Shown: positions 23,659 through 33,876 of the stretch, piece after piece
Position numbering within the stretch: the stretch's first letter is position 1
Layout of the letters: each line of letters opens with the position of its first letter
Assembly: GCF_031323975.1 (NCBI RefSeq)
Contig: NZ_JAVIWS010000001.1
Location: 1-64,000, forward strand
Direction: 5' to 3'
DNA length: 64,000 nucleotides
Origin: Escherichia ruysiae
Lineage (GTDB): Bacteria; Pseudomonadota; Gammaproteobacteria; Enterobacterales; Enterobacteriaceae
The notes under the pieces: model-generated
Told to the model about the DNA's origin: nothing
Seen by the model: the letters and a program-made list of their open reading frames with translations, nothing else
Databases searched by the model: none
Position numbers and translations under genes: made by a program

Positions 23659-23950
23659 ATCGGAGTTCGGGGGAGAAAGGGGGGAAAAGGCAAGATGGAA
23701 GCGAGAAAAACTCAGGTTGCCACCGATACCGGAACCAGAAATAGACCCGGTGCTTAAGGAATTGTTGTACGCCTATTCGGTAATATCCCGTGCCCGACGT
23801 TATGCTGGAATGACCGGGGTGCCTTTGCCTTTATCTCTGACAGAGATAAATGAATATTTAGCCACTCATCCGGTATTGATTGAGCGCGATGAGTTTGAAG
23901 CAGTGATCTTTGCACTGGATGACCAGTATTTTCAGGAGCAGTGTGTGTAG
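23636..23950 (+). CDS. Tail assembly chaperone T part (G-T frameshift product)
   Basis: A 104-residue reading frame in the -1 phase relative to G, with no start codon of its own near the beginning. It is read only as the C-terminal part of a fusion of about 252 residues made by -1 frameshifting. It continues AIAAQRWLSEF-like sequence into RLPPIPEPEIDPVLKELLYA and YSVISRARRYAGMTGVPLPL. In lambda, gpGT binds the tape measure and is essential for tail length control and assembly. A 77-codon ORF from 23717 is only an internal piece. Confidence 0.78.
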   Translation, partial: AIAAQRWLSEFGGERGEKARWKREKLRLPPIPEPEIDPVLKELLYAYSVISRARRYAGMTGVPLPLSLTEINEYLATHPVLIERDEFEAVIFALDDQYFQEQCV

Positions 23951-24073
23951 TTGTTAATTACGTACACTCTGTTACAGAGATGTGATGGTGTCTTTAATTA
24001 AATCGATGATGCTCCTGGAGAAAAGCATTGCGTGGCCTCGTAATCGCTATATCTACTATTATGTCGCCTGAAA

Positions 24074-24093
24074 CCCACTTCGGTGGGCTTTTT
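24074..24093 (+). terminator. Terminator before the tape measure gene
   Basis: Stem CCCAC/GTGGG with loop TTCG and a CTTTTT tail, 20 bases before the tape measure start. It is the fourth TTCG-loop terminator-like hairpin in the late operon. Confidence 0.7.
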
Positions 24094-24113
24094 GTTGTCT
24101 GGAGTTTTAATAA

Positions 24114-26372
24114 ATGGCAGAGCAAACCTCGCGTCTCGCAATAATTATTGATAGCACTGGAGCAAAAAATAATGCTGACAATCTGACCTCCTCATTAGTC
24201 AAAATGACGCAGGCCGGGGAAACTGCTGCAAATAGCGCAGGGAAAGTGACTAAGGCAACAGAAGATGAGAAGAACGCGCTCGCAAAATTAAAAGCAGCTA
24301 TTGATCCAGTTGGTGCCGCAATTGATACTGTCGGTCGACGCTATTCTGAATTAAAGAAATTTTTCGATAAAGGGCTTATTGATAAAGAAGAATATGAATT
24401 TCTTGTCCGTAAACTTAATGAAACCACAGAGGAATTGAGCGGGGTTGCGCAAGCGCAGAGAGAAGCCGAGAAGGCCGGAAAACTTGCTGCCGCCCAGCAG
24501 GAATCGCAGGCTCAGGCCTTTCAAAGAATGCTGGACAAGATCGACCCTCTGGTTGCGGCGCTAAGAAATCTTGAACAACAGCAGGATGAACTTAATGCTG
24601 CGTTTGCATCCGGGAAAATAAATGGTTCTCAGTTTGAGAATTATAGCCGAAAAATACAGGAAACACGGCGAGAGCTTACCGGAGAGGCTCAGGCAGAGCG
24701 AGAAGCAGCAAAAGCGCATGATGAACAGGTTGCTGCTTTGCAACGTCTGATTGCTCAACTTGACCCTGTCGGAACTGCTTTTAATCGTCTGGTAGAACAA
24801 CAGAAACAGCTCAATGAAGCAAAAGCTAAGGGGATGCTCTCTCCTGAAATGTATGAGGAACTTTCTGGAAAACTTCGTGCTATGCGGAGTGAGCTTGAGG
24901 TTACTCAATCTCAATTAAGCAAAACCGGAATGTCGGCAAAACAAACGGCTTTTGCTATGCGCATGTTGCCTGCACAAATGACGGATATTGTTGTTGGGTT
25001 GTCCACTGGTCAGTCGCCTTTTATGGTGTTAATGCAGCAGGGCGGCCAGCTAAAAGATATGTTCGGTGGGATTGGCCCGGCGATCAAAGGTGTTGGTTCT
25101 TATGTGCTGGGATTAATTAATCCTTTTACCCTGGCCGCAGCAGCCGTTGGCGTCTTAGGGCTGGCTTACTATAAAGGCTCTCAGGAGCAGGACGAATTTA
25201 ATAAATCTCTTATTCTTACCGGAAATCAGTTGGGGACAACCAGCGGGCAATTGGCCGATATAGCTCAACGTGCCGGGAATGCGGCTGATTCGACAACTGG
25301 CGCTGCGGCGGCAGTATTAAACCAGCTTGTGCGTTCGGGAAAGGTAGCGAGCAGTTCGCTGGAGCAAGTGACGACAGCGATAGTAAAAACGAGCGAAGTA
25401 ACAGGAATATCAACCGAACAACTGGTTAATGACTTCAATGAAATTGCAAAGGATCCTGTCAGTGCCATATCAAAACTTAATGATCAGTACCATTTTCTGA
25501 CAATTGCGACTTATAACCAGATTAAGGCGCTACAGGATGAAGGGAACCAGCAGGAGGCCGCCCGCATTGCGACAGAAGCATACTCATCCTCAATGATCCA
25601 GCGCACCAACCAGATTAAAGAAAATCTTGGTTATCTTGAGACTGCATGGAAAGCTGTCGCAGACTCCGCAAAATGGGCATGGGATTCCATGCTGGACATT
25701 GGCCGTGAGGCCTCCCTTGATCAAAAAATCTCAGATGTTCTCCGTCAAATTGATGAAATAGAAAAAAATACCCGACCCGGAGTTTTCGGGTTAGGTGGCA
25801 TTGGAGATGGCGGAGCTCAAAATAAAAGGCTGGCACGATTAAAGCAGCAATTGGGCGTACTTCAAGCAGAAAAAATTGCTCAGGACGTCCTAAATTCATC
25901 AATAAACGATTACAACAAGCGACAACAGGAAGGAATTGAACTCAGACAGAGAGCAGATGCCTTTTCAAAACAATATCAGACCCGGGAGCAGCAGAGAGCT
26001 AGTGAACTTGCAAAACTGGAAAAGCTAAAGAGTCAGTATTCAAAGGAAGAATATAATAATTTTATCGCTCAAATAAATGAGCGTTATAAAGATCCAAAGC
26101 AACCAAAGGCGAAAGGTTATTCGGATGATGCTGCCCAACGAATGATTGATCATCTGAATCAACAGAATGCGTTACTAAGTTCACAAACTGAATTAACCGT
26201 TAAATTAAGTTCCTCTGAACAGGAACTGGTTAAGTGGCGTCAGCAGATTGCCGACCTGGAGTCACGACCGTCATCGAAATTAACCCAGGATCAGAAATCG
26301 CTTCTCTTACACCGGGAAGAAATAACCGCGTTGATGGAGAAAAATGTTGCGATTGAAAAAATAACAGGCTAA
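24114..26372 (+). pseudogene. Tape measure protein, N-terminal part (frameshifted)
   Basis: The first 752 residues of a tail tape measure, the helical ruler that sets tail length. Three repeats of a unit with [20 protein letters not shown] and [20 protein letters not shown] precede a hydrophobic segment (about residues 325-350, [20 protein letters not shown]), followed by coiled coil. The frame ends early after EKITG. The continuation EIAAWRDLLQ is present one frame over, so the gene is broken at an A6 run (26356-26361) where A7 would restore it. The two parts together would give about 1,077 residues. As written, the tail would be defective, unless this is a base-call error or slippage. Confidence 0.85.
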
Positions 26373-26375
26373 TCA

Positions 26376-27346
26376 AGGAATCCGCCGAAATAGCTGCATG
26401 GCGTGATTTATTGCAGGCTTCGATTGATAATCGTCAACAGGGGTATGATATTCAGATTGCTGGTTATGGGGTTGGCGATAAAAATCAGCAACGCCAGCAG
26501 GAATTACTGCGGATTGAACGTGAATATAACAATCAGCGTCTGCAACTTGAACGTGACTATGCAGATAAATCCCGTGGGATGTCAAATCATGTTTTTCAGG
26601 AGAAAATGCAGGCTCTGAATGATGCTCTGGAACGAGAAAAAGAAATTGTCAGACAGAAAAACGAGCAGCTCGATATTCAGGCAGGAGACTGGGTTAGTGG
26701 TGCCTCCCAGGGATTCAATAACTGGCTGGATGACACTAAGGATATCAGTGAGCAGATAAAATCAACCACGACTCAGATGTTTGATGGAATGACCGATGCG
26801 CTGGGTGATTTTGTCACGACAGGCAAGGCAAATTTTCGTTCTTTCGCTACTTCCGTGATTTCGGATCTTAGTCGAATAGCATTAAAGGCTTCAATTACTG
26901 GGATTTTCGACAGCATTAGTAACAGTTCTTCTGGGGGGATTTTAGGAACTATCGGGAGTGCTATTAGTAAATTTATTCCGAATGCAAAGGGCGGTGTTTA
27001 TGAGTCTCCGTCATTGAACACGTATTCGAACGGTATTTATGATTCCCCGCAATTTTTTGCTTTTGCAAGAGGGGCTGGTGTTTTTGGTGAGGCTGGTCCG
27101 GAAGCCATTATGCCATTAACACGAACTTCCGATGGTTCTCTTGGTGTCAGAGCTATTAATAGTAAAAGTGGTAATGGAGGCGGAGATATTACCTATGCCC
27201 CTGTATACCAAATCACTATTCAAAATGACGGCCAGAATGGAGAGATTGGCCCTCAGGCAATAAAAGCACTTATGGGGATGGTTGATCAGCGGGTGCAGGG
27301 CAATCTGTTAAATATGCGACGTGATGGGGGAATGTTAAGTGGCTAA
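26376..27346 (+). pseudogene. Tape measure protein, C-terminal part (frameshifted)
   Basis: The second half of the broken tape measure gene, read in the -1 frame relative to the first. An internal ATG at 26411 gives 311 residues, but it has no clear ribosome site. It matches the C-terminal domain of lambda gpH (TTTQMFDGMTDALGDFVTTG, FRSFATSVISDLSRIALKAS, VFGEAGPEAIMPLTR), the part that is processed and meets the host membrane on DNA entry. It overlaps gene M by eight bases. Confidence 0.85.
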
Positions 27347-27677
27347 TACGGAAGAATTTCACTGGTTACCAGAGGATGGAATGAAAACAGAAAATAAACC
27401 ATCGATAAAAACTGTAAGATTTGGCGATGGTTATGAGCAACGAAGTCCAAATGGACTTAATCATTCTCTGCGCGTTTTCACCTGTGATTTCAAAGTTGAG
27501 GCGAATGAACGTGATTCATTTGAAAAATTTTTAGCCCGGCATGAAGGCTATAAATCTTTTTTTTGGCGCCCGCCGGGTATTAACAGAAAAATCAGAGTGG
27601 TGTGTCGAACGTGGTCAGCGACAGAACATATCACCTATACCGATTTTTCGTGTCAGTTTGACGAAGTGGTGATCTGA
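27339..27677 (+). CDS. M: Minor tail protein M
   Basis: A 112-residue tail-tip protein of the lambda gpM family: VRFGDGYEQRSPNGLNHSL, then HEGYKSFFWRPPG and a final beta strand. gpM helps connect the tail tip complex to the tube. It overlaps the tape measure and L genes by a few bases, as in lambda. Sequence is diverged from lambda M, while the genes after it are closer, so a recombination border may lie near here. Confidence 0.88.
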   Translation: MANTEEFHWLPEDGMKTENKPSIKTVRFGDGYEQRSPNGLNHSLRVFTCDFKVEANERDSFEKFLARHEGYKSFFWRPPGINRKIRVVCRTWSATEHITYTDFSCQFDEVVI

Positions 27678-28375
27678 TGCAGGACATACAACAGGAAACG
27701 CTGAATGAATGCATTCGTGCGGAGCAGTCGGCCAGCGTGGTGCTCTGGGAAATCGACCTGACCGAGGTAGGCGGGGATCGCTACTTTTTCTGTAATGAGC
27801 AGAACGAAAAAGGTGAGTCTGTCACCTGGCAGAGTCGGCAGTATCAGGCCTATCCCATTCAGGGGAGTGGATTTGAGATGAACGGCAAGGGCAGTGCTGC
27901 CCGTCCGACACTGACGGTCTCTAACCTGCACGGCATGATCACCGGGATGGCGGAAGATCTGCAGAGTCTGGTCGGCGGAACGGTGGTCCGGCGTAAGGTT
28001 TACGCCCGCTTTCTGGATGCGGTGAACTTCGTCAACGGAAACAGCGAAGCCGATCCGGAGCAGGAGGTGATCAGCCGCTGGCGCATCGAGCAGTGCAGCG
28101 AACTGAGCGCGGTCAGTGCCTCTTTTGTACTGTCCACGCCGACTGAAACGGATGGCGCTGTTTTTCCGGGACGTATCATGCTGGCCAACACCTGCACCTG
28201 GACCTATCGCGGCGATGAGTGCGGTTATAGCGGTCCGGCGGTCGCGGATGAATATGACCAGCCGACGTCCGATATCACGAAGGATAAATGCAGCAAATGC
28301 CTGAGTGGCTGTAAGTTTCGCAATAACGTCGGCAACTTTGGCGGCTTCCTTTCCATTAACAAACTTTCGCAGTAA
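27677..28375 (+). CDS. L: Minor tail protein L
   Basis: A 232-residue tail-tip protein matching lambda gpL. The C-terminal cysteines (NTCTWTYRGDECGY, KCSKCLSGCKFR) are those that bind an iron-sulfur cluster in lambda gpL. It forms part of the hub to which J attaches. GC content rises from this gene on compared with the head genes to the left. The start overlaps the M stop by one base. Confidence 0.94.
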   Translation: MQDIQQETLNECIRAEQSASVVLWEIDLTEVGGDRYFFCNEQNEKGESVTWQSRQYQAYPIQGSGFEMNGKGSAARPTLTVSNLHGMITGMAEDLQSLVGGTVVRRKVYARFLDAVNFVNGNSEADPEQEVISRWRIEQCSELSAVSASFVLSTPTETDGAVFPGRIMLANTCTWTYRGDECGYSGPAVADEYDQPTSDITKDKCSKCLSGCKFRNNVGNFGGFLSINKLSQ

Positions 28376-28380
28376 ATCCC

Positions 28381-29124
28381 ATGACACAGACAGAATCAGC
28401 GATTCTGGCGCACGCCCGGCGATGTGCGCCAGCGGAGTCGTGCGGCTTCGTGGTAAGCACGCCGGAGGGGGAAAGATATTTCCCCTGCGTGAATATCTCC
28501 GGTGAGCCGGAGGCGTATTTCCGTATGTCGCCGGAAGACTGGCTGCAGGCAGAAATGCAGGGTGAGATTGTGGCGCTGGTCCACAGCCACCCCGGTGGTC
28601 TGCCCTGGCTGAGTGAGGCTGACCGGCGGCTGCAGGTGCAGAGTGATTTGCCGTGGTTGCTGGTCTGCCGGGGGGCGATTCATAAGTTCCGCTGTGTGCC
28701 GCATCTCACCGGGCGGCGCTTTGAGCACGGGGTGACGGACTGTTACACGCTGTTCCGGGACGCTTACCATCTGGCGGGAATTGAGATGCCGGATTTTCAT
28801 CGCGGGGATAACTGGTGGCGTAACGGTCAGAATCTCTATCTGGATAATCTGGAGGCCACAGGGCTGTATCAGGTGCCGTTGTCAGCGGCGCAGCCGGGCG
28901 ATGTGCTGCTGTGCTGTTTTGGTTCATCGGTGCCGAATCATGCCGCCATTTACTGTGGTGACAGCGAGCTGCTGCACCATATTCCTGAACAACTGAGCAA
29001 ACGAGAGAGGTACACCGACAAATGGCAGCGACGCACACACTCCCTCTGGCGTCACCGGGCATGGCACGCATCTGCCTTTACGGGGATTTACAACGATTTG
29101 GCCGCCGCATCGACCTTCGAGTGA
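28381..29124 (+). CDS. K: Tail assembly protein K (JAMM plus NlpC/P60)
   Basis: A 247-residue protein of lambda gpK type with two hydrolase domains. The first is JAMM/MPN-like with ALVHSHPGG and a later D. The second is NlpC/P60-like with the catalytic cysteine in GVTDCYTLFRD and a histidine in PNHAAIYCG. These domains probably trim peptidoglycan or process tail components on entry. Its 3' end overlaps gene I by 103 bases, as in lambda. Confidence 0.93.
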   Translation: MTQTESAILAHARRCAPAESCGFVVSTPEGERYFPCVNISGEPEAYFRMSPEDWLQAEMQGEIVALVHSHPGGLPWLSEADRRLQVQSDLPWLLVCRGAIHKFRCVPHLTGRRFEHGVTDCYTLFRDAYHLAGIEMPDFHRGDNWWRNGQNLYLDNLEATGLYQVPLSAAQPGDVLLCCFGSSVPNHAAIYCGDSELLHHIPEQLSKRERYTDKWQRRTHSLWRHRAWHASAFTGIYNDLAAASTFE

Positions 29125-29669
29125 AAACGGGGTCCGAAGCCATCCGGGCGCTGGCCATGCAGATCCCGGCATTTCGTCAGAAACTGAGCGACGGCTGGTA
29201 CCAGGTACGCATTGCCGGGCGTGATGCAGGTGAAACTGAATTGTCTGCCCGTCTTAATGAGCCGCTGGAAAATGGTGCCGTGATCCACATCGTACCGCGT
29301 CCGGCGGGTGCTAAAAGTGGCGGTATTTTTCAGGCAGTGCTGGGGGCGGCGCTGATTGCGGTTGCATGGTGGAACCCTGTGGGCTGGCTGGGGGCCACGG
29401 CTGTATCGGGTATGTATGCGGCAGGGGCCAGTATGATCCTGGGCGGTGTGGCGCAGATGTTGGCACCGAAAGCCAGGACGCCCACGGCAGCCAGTACAGA
29501 TAACGGCAAACAGAACACGTATTTCTCGTCACTGGATAACATGGTTGCCCAGGGCAATGTTCTGCCCGTTCTGTACGGTGAAATGCGCGTGGGGTCGCGG
29601 GTGGTCTCTCAGGAGATCAGCACGGCAGATGAAGGGGACGGTGGTCAGGTTGTGGTGATTGGTCGATGA
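29022..29669 (+). CDS. I: Tail assembly protein I
   Basis: A 215-residue protein matching lambda gpI at both ends (MAATHTLPLASPGMARICLY and GEMRVGSRVVSQEISTADEG). It has a ubiquitin-like N-terminal domain and a hydrophobic central segment (residues 105-150), which here differs in sequence from lambda. It is needed for tail-tip assembly but is not in the finished virion. A strong terminator follows it. Confidence 0.93.
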   Translation: MAATHTLPLASPGMARICLYGDLQRFGRRIDLRVKTGSEAIRALAMQIPAFRQKLSDGWYQVRIAGRDAGETELSARLNEPLENGAVIHIVPRPAGAKSGGIFQAVLGAALIAVAWWNPVGWLGATAVSGMYAAGASMILGGVAQMLAPKARTPTAASTDNGKQNTYFSSLDNMVAQGNVLPVLYGEMRVGSRVVSQEISTADEGDGGQVVVIGR

Positions 29670-29687
29670 TGCAAAATATTTTATGTG

Positions 29688-29707
29688 AAACCGCCTCCGG
29701 GCGGTTT
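29688..29707 (+). terminator. Hairpin between I and J
   Basis: Stem AAACCGCC/GGCGGTTT on loop TCCG with four Ts, 18 bases after I. Lambda has a comparable hairpin here. Confidence 0.65.
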
Positions 29708-29729
29708 TGTCGTTTATGGAGCGTGAGGA

Positions 29730-32700
29730 ATGGGTAAAGGCAGCAGTAAGGGGCATACTCCGCGCGAAGCGAAGGACAACCTGAAGTCCACGCAGTTGCT
29801 GAGTGTGATCGATGCCATCAGCGAAGGGCCGGTTGAAGGTCCGGTGGATGGATTAAAAAGCGTGCTGCTGAACAGTACGCCAGTGCTGGACACTGAGGGG
29901 AATACCAACATCTCCGGCGTCACGGTGGTGTTCCGGGCCGGTGAGCAGGAGCAGACACCGCCGGAGGGATTTGAATCCTCCGGCTCCGAGGCGGTGCTGG
30001 GTACGGAAGTGAAATACGACACGCCGATCACCCGGACTATCACGTCGGCAAACATTGACCGACTGCGTTTTACCTTCGGCGTGCAGGCACTGGTGGAAAC
30101 CACCTCAAAGGGGGACAGGAATCCGTCGGAAGTCCGCCTGCTGGTTCAGATACAACGTAACGGTGGCTGGGTGACGGAAAAAGACATCACCATTAAAGGC
30201 AAAACCACCTCACAGTATCTGGCCTCGGTGGTGGTGGGTAACCTGCCGCCGCGCCCGTTCAATATCCGGATGCGCAGGATGACGCCGGACAGCACCACAG
30301 ACCAGCTGCAGAACAAAACGCTCTGGTCGTCATACACCGAAATCATCGATGTGAAACAGTGCTACCCGAACACGGCACTGGTCGGCGTACAGGTGGATTC
30401 GGAGCAGTTCGGCAGCCAGCAGGTGAGCCGTAATTATCATCTTCGCGGGCGCATTCTGCAGGTGCCGTCGAACTATAACCCGCAGACGCGACAATACAGC
30501 GGTATCTGGGACGGAACGTTAAAACCGGCATACAGCAACAACATGGCCTGGTGTCTGTGGGATATGCTGACCCATCCGCGCTACGGCATGGGGAAACGTC
30601 TTGGTGCGGCGGATGTGGATAAATGGGCGCTGTATGTCATCGGCCAGAATTGCGACCAGTCGGTGCCGGATGGCTTTGGTGGCACGGAACCGCGTATCAC
30701 CTGTAATGCGTACCTGACCACGCAGCGCAAGGCGTGGGATGTGCTCAGTGATTTCTGCTCGGCGATGCGCTGTATGCCGGTATGGAACGGGCAGACGCTG
30801 ACGTTCGTGCAGGACCGGCCATCGGATAAGGTGTGGACCTATAACCGCAGTAATGTGGTGATGCCGGATGATGGCGCGCCGTTCCGCTACAGCTTCAGCG
30901 CCCTGAAGGACCGTCATAATGCCGTTGAGGTGAACTGGATTGACCCGAATAACGGCTGGGAGACGGCGACAGAGCTTGTGGAGGATACGCAGGCCATTGT
31001 CCGTTACGGTCGTAACGTCACGAAGATGGATGCCTTTGGCTGTACCAGCCGGGGGCAGGCACACCGCGCCGGGCTGTGGCTGATTAAAACGGAGCTGCTG
31101 GAGACGCAGACCGTGGACTTCAGCGTGGGCGCAGAAGGGCTTCGCCATGTACCGGGCGATGTCATTGAAATCTGTGATGATGACTATGCGGGGATCAGCA
31201 CCGGCGGGCGTGTGCTGGCGGTGAACAGCCAGACCCGGACGCTGACGCTCGACCGTGAAATCACGCTGCCATCCTCCGGTACCACGCTGATAAGCCTGGT
31301 TGACGGAAGTGGCAATCCGGTCAGCGTGGAGGTTCAGTCCGTCACCGACGGCGTGAAGGTGAAAGTGAGCCGTGTTCCTGACGGCGTTGCCGGATACAGC
31401 GTGTGGGGGCTGAAGCTGCCGACGCTGCGCCAGCGCCTGTTCCGCTGTGTGAGTATCCGTGAGAACGACGACGGCACGTATGCCATCACTGCCGTGCAGC
31501 ATGTGCCGGAAAAAGAGGCCATCGTGGATAACGGAGCGCACTTTGACGGCGACCAGAGCGGCACGGTGAATGGTGTCACGCCGCCAGCGGTGCAGCACCT
31601 GACCGCAGAAGTCACCGCAGACAGTGTGGAGTATCAGGTGCTGGCGCGCTGGGACACGCCGAAGGTAGTGAAGGGTGTGAGCTTTATGCTTCGCCTGACC
31701 GTGGCCGCCGATGACGGCAGTGAGCGGCTGGTCAGCACGGCCCGGACGACGGAAACCACTTACCGCTTCAGGCAGCTGGCGCTGGGGCGTTACACGCTGA
31801 CGGTCCGGGCGGTAAATGCCCGGGGACAGCAGGGCGATCCGGCGTCGGTATCGTTCCGGATTGCCGCCCCGGCAGCGCCGTCGCGGATTGAGCTGACGCC
31901 GGGCTATTTTCAGATAACTGCCACGCCGCATCTTGCGGTTTATGATCCGACGGTACAGTTTGAGTTCTGGTTCTCGGAAACGCGGATTACCGATATCAGG
32001 CAGGTTGAAACCACAGCCCGCTACCTTGGCACGGGGCTGTACTGGATAGCCGCCAGTATCAATATCAAACCGGGCCATGATTATTACTTTTATATCCGCA
32101 GTGTGAACACCGTTGGCAAATCGGCATTCGTGGAGGCCGTCGGTCGGGCGAGCGATGATGCGGAAGGTTACCTGGATTTTTTCAAAGGCAAGATAACCGA
32201 ATCCCATCTCGGTAAAGAGCTGCTGGAAAAAGTTGATCTGACGGAGGATAACGCCAGCAGACTGGATGAGTTTTCGAAAGAGTGGAAGGACGCTAACGAT
32301 AAATGGAATGCCATGTGGGGCGTCAAAATTGAGCAGACCAAAGACGGCAAACATTATGTCGCGGGTATTGGCCTCAGCATGGAGGACACGGAGGAAGGCA
32401 AGCTGAGCCAGTTTCTGGTTGCCGCTAACCGTATCGCGTTTATTGACCCGGCAAACGGGAATGAAACGCCGATGTTTGTGGCGCAGGGCAACCAGATATT
32501 CATGAACGACGTGTTCCTGAAGCGCCTGACAGCCCCCACCATTACCAGCGGTGGCAGTCCTCCGGTATTTTCCCTGACATCAGACGGAAAGCTGACCGCT
32601 AAAAATGCGGATATCAGTGGTAGTGTGAATGCGAACTCAGGAACGCTCAACAATGTCACGATTAACCAGAACTGTACGATTAAGGGCATGCTGGAGGCGA

Positions 32701-33143
32701 CCCAGGTCAGAGGGGATTTCGTTAAAGCTGTATCAAAAGCCTTCCCGAAAAAAGTCGGTACGTGGGGTAACACGGAAACACCAAACGGTACGGTTACAGT
32801 CACCATCAGCGATGATCATAACTTTGACCGCCAGATTATTATTCCGCCCATTATTTTTAACGGTATAGCGTATGACGATCCGGGGAGCGGAAATAACCCA
32901 GGAGGCACGCGATACACGGGTTATGGTTTTGAAGTTCGCAAAAACGGCGTATTAATCGCATCCAGAGAAACTAAAGGGGCCATTCCCGGTAGTTACAGTG
33001 CAGTTATTGATATGCCTAGTGGTGGTGGTAGCGTCACTCTGGAGTTTAAGATTTTCCAGAAAGGCAATCAGGGGGCAGGCAATATCACCGACTGTACGGT
33101 GATTGTGACCAAAAAAGCCGCTTCCGGCATCAGTATTCGTTGA
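29730..33143 (+). CDS. J: Host-specificity tail-tip protein J
   Basis: A 1,137-residue central tail fibre, close to lambda J for most of its length ([38 protein letters not shown] core). The C-terminal 150 residues bind the outer-membrane receptor; here they end with [20 protein letters not shown] and [14 protein letters not shown], unlike the LamB-binding end of lambda, so the receptor probably differs. Fibronectin-like segments lie at about residues 625-720 and a coiled-coil insertion near 790-860. GTGAGG precedes the ATG. A terminator follows. Confidence 0.95.
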   Translation: MGKGSSKGHTPREAKDNLKSTQLLSVIDAISEGPVEGPVDGLKSVLLNSTPVLDTEGNTNISGVTVVFRAGEQEQTPPEGFESSGSEAVLGTEVKYDTPITRTITSANIDRLRFTFGVQALVETTSKGDRNPSEVRLLVQIQRNGGWVTEKDITIKGKTTSQYLASVVVGNLPPRPFNIRMRRMTPDSTTDQLQNKTLWSSYTEIIDVKQCYPNTALVGVQVDSEQFGSQQVSRNYHLRGRILQVPSNYNPQTRQYSGIWDGTLKPAYSNNMAWCLWDMLTHPRYGMGKRLGAADVDKWALYVIGQNCDQSVPDGFGGTEPRITCNAYLTTQRKAWDVLSDFCSAMRCMPVWNGQTLTFVQDRPSDKVWTYNRSNVVMPDDGAPFRYSFSALKDRHNAVEVNWIDPNNGWETATELVEDTQAIVRYGRNVTKMDAFGCTSRGQAHRAGLWLIKTELLETQTVDFSVGAEGLRHVPGDVIEICDDDYAGISTGGRVLAVNSQTRTLTLDREITLPSSGTTLISLVDGSGNPVSVEVQSVTDGVKVKVSRVPDGVAGYSVWGLKLPTLRQRLFRCVSIRENDDGTYAITAVQHVPEKEAIVDNGAHFDGDQSGTVNGVTPPAVQHLTAEVTADSVEYQVLARWDTPKVVKGVSFMLRLTVAADDGSERLVSTARTTETTYRFRQLALGRYTLTVRAVNARGQQGDPASVSFRIAAPAAPSRIELTPGYFQITATPHLAVYDPTVQFEFWFSETRITDIRQVETTARYLGTGLYWIAASINIKPGHDYYFYIRSVNTVGKSAFVEAVGRASDDAEGYLDFFKGKITESHLGKELLEKVDLTEDNASRLDEFSKEWKDANDKWNAMWGVKIEQTKDGKHYVAGIGLSMEDTEEGKLSQFLVAANRIAFIDPANGNETPMFVAQGNQIFMNDVFLKRLTAPTITSGGSPPVFSLTSDGKLTAKNADISGSVNANSGTLNNVTINQNCTIKGMLEATQVRGDFVKAVSKAFPKKVGTWGNTETPNGTVTVTISDDHNFDRQIIIPPIIFNGIAYDDPGSGNNPGGTRYTGYGFEVRKNGVLIASRETKGAIPGSYSAVIDMPSGGGSVTLEFKIFQKGNQGAGNITDCTVIVTKKAASGISIR

Positions 33144-33164
33144 AATTGTTATAACCCATATAAG

Positions 33165-33188
33165 GGCACCAGAAATGGTGCCTTTTTT
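33165..33188 (+). terminator. Terminator after J
   Basis: Perfect stem GGCACCA/TGGTGCC with GAAA loop and six Ts, 22 bases after J. Confidence 0.85.
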
Positions 33189-33212
33189 ATTGCAGAAAAG
33201 CGAGAGGTAATT

Positions 33213-33812
33213 ATGCGTAAACTTTATGCCGCCATTTTTTCCGCAGCCATTTGTCTGGCCGTATCCGGTGCGCCTGCATGGGCATCTGAACATCAGTCCA
33301 CGCTGAGCGCGGGGTATCTTCATGCCTCGACGAACGTTCCCGGCAGCGATGATCTTAACGGGATTAACGTGAAATACCGTTATGAGTTTACGGACACACT
33401 GGGGCTGGTGACGTCATTCAGCTATGCAGGAGACAAGAATCGCCAGCTTACCCGTTACAGCGATACCCGCTGGCATGAAGATTCCGTGCGTAACCGCTGG
33501 TTCAGCGTGATGGCGGGGCCGTCTGTGCGCGTGAATGAATGGTTCAGCGCGTATGCGATGGCGGGTATGGCTTACAGCCGTGTTTCGACTTTCTCCGGAG
33601 ATTATATCCGCGTAACTGACAACAAGGGGAAAACGCACGATGTGCTGACCGGAAGTGATGACGGTCGCCACAGCGACACGTCTCTGGCATGGGGGGCTGG
33701 CGTGCAGTTTAACCCGACCGAATCCGTGGCCATTGATATTGCTTATGAAGGTTCCGGCAGTGGCGACTGGCGCACTGACGGTTTCATCGTTGGTGTCGGT
33801 TATAAATTCTGA
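33213..33812 (+). CDS. lom: Lom/Ail-family outer membrane protein
   Basis: A 199-residue eight-stranded beta barrel of the Ail/OmpX/PagC/Lom family. A signal peptide (to about residue 24, APAWA-S) is followed by alternating strands and the C-terminal signature VGVGYKF ending in F. Lom is made in lysogens and is linked with adhesion to epithelial cells; Ail relatives give serum resistance. It lies between J and the side tail fibre gene, its standard place, flanked on both sides by terminators, which points to its own promoter. Confidence 0.92.
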
Positions 33813-33838
33813 TTAGCCAGGTAACACAGTGTTATGAC

Positions 33839-33866
33839 AGCCCGCCGGTTCAGGCGGGCTTTTTTG
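33839..33866 (+). terminator. Terminator after lom
   Basis: Stem AGCCCGCC/GGCGGGCT around GGTTCA, with six or seven Ts. It ends 11 bases before the side tail fibre start. Confidence 0.85.
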
Positions 33867-33876
33867 TGGAGTGGAT

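Noticed and set aside
23983..24144. A possible 53-residue frame between the tail chaperone and tape measure genes
   Set aside because: No good ribosome site. It runs through a terminator hairpin and overlaps the tape measure start.
26356..26361. Programmed frameshift in the tape measure gene
   Set aside because: GAA AAA ATA does not offer a standard -1 heptamer in phase, six A is short for transcriptional slippage, and relatives have one continuous gene. A mutation or read error is simpler.
30519..32354. A 611-codon open frame on the minus strand inside J
   Set aside because: It is a shadow of the high-GC J gene, has no ribosome site, and its product has no recognisable domain, while J is certain.
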